Source: Bauldia sp. (lineage in GTDB: Bacteria > Pseudomonadota > Alphaproteobacteria > Rhizobiales > Kaistiaceae). Taken from it: DNA of 64,000 bases. The notes beneath the pieces are model-generated. The model did no database searches. It saw nothing but the letters and a program-made list of their open reading frames with translations, and was not told the DNA's origin. This document shows, piece by piece, positions 47,125-54,918 of the stretch (positions are counted from its first letter, which is position 1; each line of letters begins with the position of its first letter). Where the stretch lies: the NCBI GenBank assembly GCA_028284325.1, contig JANQRX010000001.1:186001-250000 (forward strand), written 5' to 3'. The position numbers and the translations under genes were made by a program.

Positions 47125-48798
47125 ATGGCCAAGCGATCAAAGAAGGCACGCAAAGCGACGCCCAAGCCGCGTGAGGGGTTTGCCAAACCGGGCGTCTTCA
47201 AGGCGACGCGGCGAAGCGGAAAACTGCTTCCGCCGAAGCGTATCTTTGCCGTGGCGTCACCGATGTCCGTCGGTGGCATATCGATGTTCGATGCCGCGGC
47301 GGAAATCGCGCAGGAGACCGCGGCAGACTTCCGATCGGAGGCGAGGATTTCGCGGGCCGCCGCGACACGGCTCCGCGAAGCGGGCTTCGACATCCTCCAG
47401 ATCACCGAGTCGACCATCAACATTGCCGGGTCGCCGGCGACGTTCGACCGGGCGTTCGGGGCGCCGATCGTCGTCCGGCAGGAACCGACGTTGAAGGAGT
47501 TCGGCAAGGAAGATCTTGCCGAGTTTCTCGACTGCCCCAACGACGAGCTGCCCGGTCTGATCTCAACGACCGGGACCGACTTCGCCGACTTGCTGGAAGG
47601 CGTCGCGCTCGAAGAGCCTCGGTACTACATGGGTCCCAATGCGTTCGCGCCGAAAGCGGATTACTGGCATCTGAGTGTGCCTGGGGACGTCTCGCTGGGG
47701 TGCAACGCGGACCGGGCCCACCGGGCCGGCATCACGGGGCGCGGCGTCGTCGTATCGATGGTGGATAGCGGATGGTATCGCCATCCGTTTTTCACGCGCC
47801 GCGGCTACCGGTCTGATGATGCGATCCTTGGTCCGGGTGCGAGCAACCCGGCCGCCGATGAAAGCGGACATGGCACGGCCGAATCCGCCAACATCTTTGC
47901 CGTCGCCCCTGACGTCAGGCTGAAGCCGATCAAGATGAACTTCGCCAACTCGATCGGGGCGTTCAACGCCGCGGTCAACACCAAGCCTGACATCATCACC
48001 TGCTCATGGGGTTCCTCCACGCCGTTCGGTCCGCTGTCGGCGGCCAACATCGCGCTCGGCAACGCTATCTCGGCCGCTGTCGCTGCCGGCATCGTTGTCG
48101 TTTTTTCGGCCGGAAACGGTCATTGGGGGTTTCCCGGCCAACATCCCGATGTCATCTCGGCCGGCGGCGTGTTCATGGAGCCCGATGGCGCCATGCGCGC
48201 GTCCGACTACGCATCCGGTTTCGCATCGAACATCTATCTGGGCCGGCATGTCCCCGATGTGTCGGGTCTGGTCGGTATGCGGCCGCGTGCGCGGTACATC
48301 ATGCTTCCCCTGGAACCCGGGGACAGCATCGATGTCGGCGGCGCCGGCGGGTCTCATCCCGATCGCGACGAGACCGGGCCGAAAGACGGCTGGGCAGCCA
48401 TCAGCGGAACCTCCGCGGCCGCACCCCAACTGGCCGGCGTCGCGGCGCTCGTGAAACAGTCGTCTCCAGCGCTCGGCCCGTCGGACATCCGCTCGATCAT
48501 GAAATCGACGGCACGGGACGTGACGGCCGGGGCCTGTCATCCGAACCAGGGTAACAAGGCTACAACGGGGCCCGATCTGGCGACCGGCCACGGGCTCGTC
48601 GATGCTCACAGGGCAACGATTCTGGCGCGGCTGAGCATCTGGGCGCCACCTCAGTGGAGAGGTCGAAGGTACCTGGCCGAGGCACCCGGTCCGGGTGGGG
48701 CGCCCCCGCCGGGAGGCGGCGCGCTGTTGATCGACGGCGACGCGGAGGCAGTTGAAGCCATGATTGCGGAGGACCAGATCGACGCGGCCGATGTCTGA
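47125..48798 (+). CDS. Subtilase (S8-family serine peptidase) without signal peptide
   Basis: Serine protease of 557 residues. The catalytic triad is Asp214 (VSMVDSGWYRHP), His249 (DESGHGTAESAN) and Ser430 (ISGTSAAAPQLAG), with oxyanion Asn331 (FSAGNGHW). The N-terminus is basic (AKRSKKARKATPKPRE) and lacks a signal peptide, suggesting an intracellular enzyme or unusual export. Residues about 78-173 look like a propeptide fold (REAGFDILQI, STINIAGSPATFDRAFG). The stretch 356-424 between Asn and Ser elements is longer than usual. A Pro/Gly-rich linker and acidic tail end the protein. Substrate unknown; the flanking small proteins are candidate partners. Confidence 0.88.
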   Translation: MAKRSKKARKATPKPREGFAKPGVFKATRRSGKLLPPKRIFAVASPMSVGGISMFDAAAEIAQETAADFRSEARISRAAATRLREAGFDILQITESTINIAGSPATFDRAFGAPIVVRQEPTLKEFGKEDLAEFLDCPNDELPGLISTTGTDFADLLEGVALEEPRYYMGPNAFAPKADYWHLSVPGDVSLGCNADRAHRAGITGRGVVVSMVDSGWYRHPFFTRRGYRSDDAILGPGASNPAADESGHGTAESANIFAVAPDVRLKPIKMNFANSIGAFNAAVNTKPDIITCSWGSSTPFGPLSAANIALGNAISAAVAAGIVVVFSAGNGHWGFPGQHPDVISAGGVFMEPDGAMRASDYASGFASNIYLGRHVPDVSGLVGMRPRARYIMLPLEPGDSIDVGGAGGSHPDRDETGPKDGWAAISGTSAAAPQLAGVAALVKQSSPALGPSDIRSIMKSTARDVTAGACHPNQGNKATTGPDLATGHGLVDAHRATILARLSIWAPPQWRGRRYLAEAPGPGGAPPPGGGALLIDGDAEAVEAMIAEDQIDAADV

Positions 48799-48861
48799 CT
48801 TCGAGGCGAGGCGCGTCCAAGCTACTCTGCAGTTGGTTTTGCTGGATCACGCGACGTGAAC

Positions 48862-49179
48862 ATGGCCCAGGTGACTGCCGTGGTCGTCCTGCACAGTGAC
48901 GACGTTGCCGTCGACGCTCTCGAGGCGTTCGCGGCGCTCGGATTTCAAACGACGGTGGTGGCGGGTGGTCAGAGCATCCTGATTTCCGGCGACCGTCGAC
49001 TCTTTGCTTCTGTATTCGGCGTGCAGGTCGACGATGCGGAGAGCGGCGGGTTCGAGGCGCTTGCTGCGGGCCGGAGATCGCGCCGGTTGCCGTTGGATCG
49101 CCTGCCATCGCCGGTGAAGGCTCGTGTCGCGGCCATCGAGTTCGAGGCGCCGATCGAGTTCGGTCCGACCGACTACTGA
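48862..49179 (+). CDS. Standalone protein resembling the subtilase propeptide
   Basis: A 105-residue protein starting 63 bases after the subtilase. Its segment with Gly27-Phe28, SILISGD and LFASVFG (Phe52-Gly53) lines up with residues 83-112 of the subtilase (AGFDILQI, TINIAGSP, FDRAFG) with one single-residue gap. Its end (IEFEAPIEFGPTDY) resembles the subtilase region just before the catalytic domain (ALEEPRYYMGPNAF). It therefore looks like a free copy of the pro-domain, which could act as inhibitor or folding chaperone, as known for propeptide-like inhibitors of other subtilases. GTG at 48856 is an alternative start. Function is inferred only. Confidence 0.65.
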   Translation: MAQVTAVVVLHSDDVAVDALEAFAALGFQTTVVAGGQSILISGDRRLFASVFGVQVDDAESGGFEALAAGRRSRRLPLDRLPSPVKARVAAIEFEAPIEFGPTDY

Positions 49180-49223
49180 CGACATGACGGGCGGGCAGCC
49201 GTCCTTACGCAGGCGGCGAACCA

Positions 49224-50117
49224 CTAACCCCCGCCCGCGCGCCCGGCCGCGCGTTGGGCGGCCGTCAGCGTGTTCGTCATCAGCATCGCGATGGTCATCG
49301 GGCCGACGCCGCCCGGCACCGGCGTGATCGCCGCCGCCACCGCTTCGGCCTCGTCGAAGGCGACGTCGCCCACCAGCCGCGTCTTGCCCTCGCCGCGCTC
49401 CGGCGCATCGATGCGGTTGACCCCGACGTCGATCACCACTGCGCCCGGCTTGATCCAGTCGCCGCGGACCATCTGCGGCCGGCCGACGGCGGCGACGACG
49501 ATGTCGGCGCGGCGGCATGCGGCCGCCAGATCCGGGGTGCGGCTGTGTGCGGTAGTGACCGTGGCGTTGGCGGCGAGGAGGAGGGCGCCCATCGGCTTGC
49601 CGACGATGTTGGAGCGCCCGATGACGATCGCCGTCTTGCCGCTGAGGTCGTCGCCGAGGACGGAGCGCAACAGGATCATCGCGCCGGCCGGCGTGCACGG
49701 CACGAAGGCGTCGTCGACGTGACCGGCTGTGAGCTTGCCGATGTTGATGTAGCTGAAGCCGTCCACGTCCTTGGCGGCATCGACACGCTGCGTGGCGCGG
49801 CGCTCGTCGATGTGATCGGGCAGGGGCAGCTGCACGAGGATACCGTGGACCGCCGGGTCGGCGTTCAACCGGTCGATCAGCGCGATGAGGTCCGCCTCCG
49901 AGACGTCCGCCGGCAGGCGGTGGGTCTCGGCGTTGAACCCGCAGGCTTCCGCCTTGCGGCCTTTCGAGGCCACGTAGACCTGGCTCGCGGGATCGTCGCC
50001 CACGATCACGACGCTGAGCCCCGGCGTCACGCCGGTTTGCGCTTTGAGCTCGGCCGTGTCGCGTGTCACGTCGGCGATCACCTTCTCGGCGATCGTCTTT
50101 CCGTCGATCTTGGTCAT
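49224..50117 (-). CDS. folD: Bifunctional methylene-THF dehydrogenase/methenyl-THF cyclohydrolase
   Basis: Interconverts 5,10-methylene-, methenyl- and 10-formyl-tetrahydrofolate with NADP; 297 residues. Signatures are [23 protein letters not shown] (with the catalytic lysine), [28 protein letters not shown] and the C-terminal [19 protein letters not shown]. It works with Fhs encoded nearby to move formate-derived carbon. It lies 13 bases after the LysR gene on the same strand. Confidence 0.95.
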   Translation of the reverse strand: MTKIDGKTIAEKVIADVTRDTAELKAQTGVTPGLSVVIVGDDPASQVYVASKGRKAEACGFNAETHRLPADVSEADLIALIDRLNADPAVHGILVQLPLPDHIDERRATQRVDAAKDVDGFSYINIGKLTAGHVDDAFVPCTPAGAMILLRSVLGDDLSGKTAIVIGRSNIVGKPMGALLLAANATVTTAHSRTPDLAAACRRADIVVAAVGRPQMVRGDWIKPGAVVIDVGVNRIDAPERGEGKTRLVGDVAFDEAEAVAAAITPVPGGVGPMTIAMLMTNTLTAAQRAAGRAGGG

Positions 50118-50130
50118 GGGTGCGGTCTCG

Positions 50131-51039
50131 TCAGGTGGCGCGCGCCTCGTCGAGCAGCCAGGTCTTCAGCCTTTGTGCGCCCGGCCGAAGCGGCTGGTTG
50201 GCGGGATGGAGGAGATAGAAGGAAAACTCCGACGGCAGCCATTCGTCGATCGGACGGATGAGCTCGCCGCGGCCGATCAGATCGTCTGCGAGCCGGCCGC
50301 CGCAGAGCGCCACCCCCTCGCCACGCACGGCGGCGTGGAGGAGGAGCATGTAGTTGTCGAAGAACAGTCCGTGCGGTTCCGGCGGCTGGTCGACGCCGAA
50401 GGCCTGAAGCCAGGTTTCCCAGGTCACCCAGTTGCGGTCGAACTGCGCGAGGTGAAGGAGACGCGCGCGGGCGAGGTCCTGCGCATTGTTCAGCGGGCCG
50501 TGCGCCTCGAGGTAGCCCGGCGCACACACCGGCATGATCTCGTTGCCGAACATGAAGCTCGCTTCCACCCCCGGCCACTGCCCGCGGCCGTAGCGGACCG
50601 CAAGGTCGATCCCCGTGGCGCCGAGGTTGGCGACCTTCGCCGAGGCCACCAGGCGGATGTCGACATCGGGAAACTGCGCCCGGAACTTGGCGATCCGCGA
50701 CATCAGCCAGTAGGAGGCGAAGGTGACGCTGGACGATACCGTGATGTCGGAATTCTCCTGTTCGCGCCGCAGCGCATCGGCGGCGCTGGCGATGTGCTCC
50801 AGACCGACCGAGACCGCCTTGTCCAGCGCCTCGCCCTGGCGCGTCAGCTTGATCGTGCGGTGCAGCCGGTCGAACAGCGAGACGCCGAAATGCTGCTCCA
50901 GGACGTTGACCTGCCGGCTGACCGCGGCCTGGCTGACCTTCAGCTCGTCCGCGGCCGCCGTGAACGACAGATGGCGCGCCACGGCCTCGAAGACCACCAG
51001 GCTGTTGGGCGGCGGCAACCGGTCCCGCATCCTTGCCAT
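50131..51039 (-). CDS. LysR-family transcriptional regulator (GcvA-like)
   Basis: Regulator of 302 residues with an N-terminal winged helix ([45 protein letters not shown]). The C-terminal effector domain is of the GcvA-like subgroup ([35 protein letters not shown]). It is divergent from fhs and upstream of folD, so it probably controls one-carbon/formate genes. LysR-type FdsR proteins regulate formate dehydrogenase operons in other bacteria. The A/T-rich gap to fhs is its likely binding region. Confidence 0.9.
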   Translation of the reverse strand: MARMRDRLPPPNSLVVFEAVARHLSFTAAADELKVSQAAVSRQVNVLEQHFGVSLFDRLHRTIKLTRQGEALDKAVSVGLEHIASAADALRREQENSDITVSSSVTFASYWLMSRIAKFRAQFPDVDIRLVASAKVANLGATGIDLAVRYGRGQWPGVEASFMFGNEIMPVCAPGYLEAHGPLNNAQDLARARLLHLAQFDRNWVTWETWLQAFGVDQPPEPHGLFFDNYMLLLHAAVRGEGVALCGGRLADDLIGRGELIRPIDEWLPSEFSFYLLHPANQPLRPGAQRLKTWLLDEARAT

Positions 51040-51130
51040 AACTTATTCGTATGTCTGCTTGATAATTTATGCTGTTTGTAGAGGATAGTAGATCAATGTA
51101 GATAAGTAAATTCTATTCGTGAGGCTTCTG
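51040..51130. promoter_or_regulatory. A/T-rich divergent promoter region between lysR and fhs
   Basis: This short gap is markedly richer in A/T than its surroundings and includes the small dyad ATAA-T-TTAT (51062-51070). It is the only place where promoters for both the LysR gene and fhs can lie. I could not define a convincing LysR T-N11-A site. Confidence 0.35.
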
Positions 51131-52801
51131 ATGCAGTCCGATATCGAAATCGCCCGCAGCGTGACTCCGCGACCGATCGGCGCGATCGGCGAAGCGCTGG
51201 GCATTCCCGACGCCGAACTCCTGCGCTACGGCGACGACAAGGCCAAGCTGTCGGCCGGTTTCATCGCCGGCCTCGGCGACCGTCCCGACGGCAAGCTGGT
51301 CCTGGTGACGGCCGTCAACCCGACGCCGGCTGGCGAGGGCAAGACGACGACCACGGTGGGGCTCGGCGATGGGCTCGGCCGCATCGGCCGCAAGGCGGCG
51401 ATCTGCATCCGCGAGCCGTCGCTCGGCCCCTGCTTCGGGATGAAGGGTGGCGCCGCTGGTGGCGGCCGGTCGCAGGTTATCCCCATGGAGGACATCAACC
51501 TTCACTTCACCGGTGACTTCCACGCCATCACCTCGGCGCACAACCTCCTCGCCGCGATGATCGACAACCACATCTACTGGGGCAACAGCCTGGAGATCGA
51601 TCAGCGCCGGGTGGTGTGGCGCCGGGTGGTGGACCTGAACGACCGCGCCCTGCGGCAGATCAACTGCTCGCTCGGCGGCGTCGCCAACGGCTTCCCGCGC
51701 GAGACCGGGTTCGACATCACGGTCGCCTCCGAGATCATGGCGATCCTCTGCCTCGCCACCGACCGCGACGATCTGCGCGAGCGGATCGCGCGCATCGTCG
51801 TCGCCTACCGGCGCGACAAGTCGCCGGTGCTGTGCCGCGACCTCAAGGCCGATGGCGCCATGACCGTGCTGCTGCTGCAAGCGATGCAGCCGAATCTCGT
51901 GCAGACGCTGGAGCACACCCCGGCCTTCGTCCATGGCGGTCCCTTCGCCAACATCGCCCATGGCTGCAACTCGGTGATCGCCACCCGCACCGCGCTCAAG
52001 CTGGCCGACTATGTGGTGACGGAGGCCGGCTTCGGCGCCGATCTCGGGGCAGAGAAGTTCTTCGACATCAAGTGCCGGTCGGCCGGTCTCAGGCCCGACG
52101 CGGTGGTCATCGTCGCCACCTGCCGCGCGCTCAAGATGCACGGCGGGGCCGCGCGCGACGCCCTCGCCACCGAGGACCTGGAGGCCCTGCGCAAGGGCTG
52201 CGCCAACCTCGGTCGCCATATCGAGAACATCAAGCAGTTCGGTGTCCCGGCGGTGGTCGCCATCAACCATTTCACCAGCGACACCGACGCCGAGGTCGCG
52301 CTGGTCAGCGACTACGTTGCCGCCCGCGGCGAAAAGGCGATCGTCTGCCGCCACTGGGAGCAGGGGTCGGCGGGCATCGCGCCGCTGGCCGAGGAGGTGG
52401 TGAAGCTCGCCGAGTCCGGCGCCTCGCAGTTCTCGCCGCTCTACCCCGACGACACCTCCCTCTTCGACAAGATCAGCACCATCGCCACGCGCATCTACCA
52501 CGCCAGCGAGGTGACCGCCGACACCAGCATCCGCGCCCAGTTGCGTGCCTGGGAAGCCGAGGGCTACGGCGACCTGCCGATCTGCGTCGCCAAGACCCAG
52601 TACTCCTTCTCCACCGATCCCAAGCTGCTGGGCGCGCCCACCGGCCACGCGGTTCAGATCCGCGAGGTGCGCCTTGCCGCCGGCGCGGGCTTCATTGTGG
52701 TGATCACCGGTGCGATCATGACCATGCCCGGCCTGCCGCGCACACCGGCGGCCGAGGCGATTGCGTTGTCCGGCGACGGACTGATCGAAGGCCTGTTCTG
52801 A
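51131..52801 (+). CDS. fhs: Formate-tetrahydrofolate ligase
   Basis: ATP-dependent formation of 10-formyl-THF from formate, 556 residues, standard length. Landmarks are [23 protein letters not shown] (nucleotide loop), [19 protein letters not shown], and [23 protein letters not shown]. The C-terminal [12 protein letters not shown] region is also present. ATG at 51131 ([10 protein letters not shown]) has GAGG six bases upstream; a GTG four codons earlier is less likely. It is followed by formate dehydrogenase genes, so formate can be either assimilated or oxidised. Confidence 0.95.
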   Translation: MQSDIEIARSVTPRPIGAIGEALGIPDAELLRYGDDKAKLSAGFIAGLGDRPDGKLVLVTAVNPTPAGEGKTTTTVGLGDGLGRIGRKAAICIREPSLGPCFGMKGGAAGGGRSQVIPMEDINLHFTGDFHAITSAHNLLAAMIDNHIYWGNSLEIDQRRVVWRRVVDLNDRALRQINCSLGGVANGFPRETGFDITVASEIMAILCLATDRDDLRERIARIVVAYRRDKSPVLCRDLKADGAMTVLLLQAMQPNLVQTLEHTPAFVHGGPFANIAHGCNSVIATRTALKLADYVVTEAGFGADLGAEKFFDIKCRSAGLRPDAVVIVATCRALKMHGGAARDALATEDLEALRKGCANLGRHIENIKQFGVPAVVAINHFTSDTDAEVALVSDYVAARGEKAIVCRHWEQGSAGIAPLAEEVVKLAESGASQFSPLYPDDTSLFDKISTIATRIYHASEVTADTSIRAQLRAWEAEGYGDLPICVAKTQYSFSTDPKLLGAPTGHAVQIREVRLAAGAGFIVVITGAIMTMPGLPRTPAAEAIALSGDGLIEGLF

Positions 52802-52883
52802 TGCCGCTACCCGGCGGCGAGCCGCGGCCGGCCGGTGCGCTATGTAGAAAAGCCAACAGGGTTCGGAAGCGTTGATCGACACC

Positions 52884-53363
52884 ATGGCCGACACGATGAC
52901 CGAAGCACCGCCCGGCGATACCGACCCCGCCGCGATCGCCGCCCGGTACCACAACCGGCCGGAGGCGCTGATCGAGATCCTGCTCGACCTGCAGGAAGCG
53001 GCCGGCGCCATCACCGACGCCGATCTGCGCGCGATCGCCGACAGCCTCAACCTCACCCGCGCCGAGGTCCACGGCGTGATGAGCTTCTATCACGACCTCA
53101 GGCGCACCCCGGCCGCGCCTGCCGTCGTGAAGATCTGCCGGGGCGAGGCATGCCAGTCGCTGGGCGCGGAGCGCCTCGTCGTGGCGACCTGCGAGCACCT
53201 AGGGGTCGAGCTCGGCGCGACCTCCGATCGCGCCACCGTCGAGGCGGTCTACTGCCTCGGCAATTGCGCCCTGTCGCCGGCGGCGATGGTGAACGGCCGG
53301 CTGATGGGGCGCGCCACGGTCGATGAGATCGTGACGTCCGTTGACCGGGTATCCGGCCCATGA
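52884..53363 (+). CDS. fdsG: NAD-dependent formate dehydrogenase, gamma subunit (NuoE-like)
   Basis: Iron-sulfur electron-transfer subunit of 159 residues. The NuoE-like helical part (PEALIEILLDLQEAAGAITDADLRAIAD) precedes a thioredoxin-like [2Fe-2S] fold with ligands in CRGEAC and CLGNCALSPA. ATG at 52884 is the first conventional start, and a TTG four codons earlier has a closer GGAAG. The stop overlaps fdsB by ATGA. Confidence 0.9.
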   Translation: MADTMTEAPPGDTDPAAIAARYHNRPEALIEILLDLQEAAGAITDADLRAIADSLNLTRAEVHGVMSFYHDLRRTPAAPAVVKICRGEACQSLGAERLVVATCEHLGVELGATSDRATVEAVYCLGNCALSPAAMVNGRLMGRATVDEIVTSVDRVSGP

Positions 53364-54886
53364 CCACCGTCTGGGTTCCCTGCGATTCGGCCGCGCGCTC
53401 GGTGGGCGCCGACGAGGTGGCAGCTGCGCTCGGGCAGGCGATGGCCGACACCACGATCGTGCGCAACAGTTCCCGGGGGCTGTTCTGGCTCGAGCCGCTG
53501 GTCGAGGTCGAGGTGGGCGGCGAACGCCTCGGCTTTGGACCGGTCACGGCCGACGACATCGCTGGCCTGGTCGAAGCCCGTTTCTGGAAGGGCGGCGATC
53601 ATCCGCTGGCGCTCGGTCCGGTCGCGGCGATCCCCTATCTGGCGCGCCAGGACCGCCGCATCTTCGCCCGCGCCGGCCTCCACGATCCTCTCGATCTCGA
53701 TGCGTTTGTCGCAGGCGGCGGCCTCGCCGGTCTCGAACGCGCGCTCGCGACCGATCCTGCGGCGATCGTCGAGGAGGTGGTCACGTCGGGGCTGCGCGGT
53801 CGCGGCGGCGCCGGTTTCCCGGCCGGGATCAAGTGGAAGACGGTCGCCGAACAGGACGCGCCGCAGAAGATCATCGCCTGCAACGCCGACGAGGGCGACA
53901 GCGGTACCTTCGCGGACCGCATGGTGATGGAAGGCGACCCCTTTACCCTGATCGCCGGCATGGCGATCGCCGGTCTCGCCGTCGGTGCGACCACCGGCTA
54001 CGTCTACATCCGCTCCGAATATCCGGACGCCATCGCCACCATGCGTCGCGCCATCGCCGCCATGACCGGGGCCGGCTGGCTCGGCGACGACATCCGCGGC
54101 TCCGGCCGCGCCTTCGACCTCATCGTTCGCCGCGGCGCCGGCGCCTACATCTGCGGCGAGGAGACCTCCATGCTGGAGAGCTTGGAGGGCAAGCGCGGCG
54201 AGGTGCGTGCCAAGCCGCCGATCCCGGCCATCGCCGGCCTGTTCGGCGCCCCTACCGTGGTCAACAATGTGCTCACGCTGGCGGCCGTCCCCGACATCAT
54301 GGCCGGCGGCGGCGAAGCCTATGCGGCGGCCGGCAGCGACACGTCGCGCGGCACCCAGCCCTTCCAGCTTGCCGGCAACGTCAAGCGCGGCGGCCTGGTC
54401 GAGGCGCCTTTCGGCATCACCCTGCGCGAGCTGATCGAGGAATTCGGCGGCGGCACCGCCTCGGGACGGCCGTTCCGCGCCGCCCAGATCGGCGGGCCCC
54501 TCGGCGGCTACGCCGATGCGTCCCTGCTCGACCTCCCCATGACCTATGAGGGCCTCGCGGCCCACGACCTGATGCTCGGCCATGGCGGCATCGTGGTCTT
54601 CGACGATACCGTCGACATGGCCGCCATGGCGCGGTTCGCGTTCGAGTTCTGCGCCATCGAAAGCTGCGGCAAGTGCACCCCGTGCCGCGTCGGCGCCGTG
54701 CGGGGCGTCGAGGCCATGGACAAACTGATCGCCGGCGACCAGACTCAACGGGCGATCATCGACGATCTGTGCGAGCTCATGGTCGACGGTTCGCTGTGCG
54801 CGATGGGCGGTCTGACGCCGAATCCCGTGCGCTCCGCGCTCAGGCTGTTTCCGGACGATTTCGAAAAGTCGCGCAAGGTCGCCTGA
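53360..54886 (+). CDS. fdsB: NAD-dependent formate dehydrogenase, beta subunit (NuoF-like)
   Basis: FMN- and NAD-binding subunit, 508 residues. An N-terminal thioredoxin-like part is followed by the FMN/NADH motif GLRGRGGAGFPAGIKWK, the ACNADEGDSGTFADR loop and GAYICGEETSMLESLEG. The C-terminal [4Fe-4S] site is ESCGKCTPCRVGAVRG, with a later cysteine in DGSLCAMGG. It passes electrons from formate to NAD+. Translationally coupled to fdsG. Confidence 0.94.
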   Translation: MTTVWVPCDSAARSVGADEVAAALGQAMADTTIVRNSSRGLFWLEPLVEVEVGGERLGFGPVTADDIAGLVEARFWKGGDHPLALGPVAAIPYLARQDRRIFARAGLHDPLDLDAFVAGGGLAGLERALATDPAAIVEEVVTSGLRGRGGAGFPAGIKWKTVAEQDAPQKIIACNADEGDSGTFADRMVMEGDPFTLIAGMAIAGLAVGATTGYVYIRSEYPDAIATMRRAIAAMTGAGWLGDDIRGSGRAFDLIVRRGAGAYICGEETSMLESLEGKRGEVRAKPPIPAIAGLFGAPTVVNNVLTLAAVPDIMAGGGEAYAAAGSDTSRGTQPFQLAGNVKRGGLVEAPFGITLRELIEEFGGGTASGRPFRAAQIGGPLGGYADASLLDLPMTYEGLAAHDLMLGHGGIVVFDDTVDMAAMARFAFEFCAIESCGKCTPCRVGAVRGVEAMDKLIAGDQTQRAIIDDLCELMVDGSLCAMGGLTPNPVRSALRLFPDDFEKSRKVA

Positions 54887-54918
54887 GGGCCGGATCGCAT
54901 GAGAGAAAGCGTGCTGCC

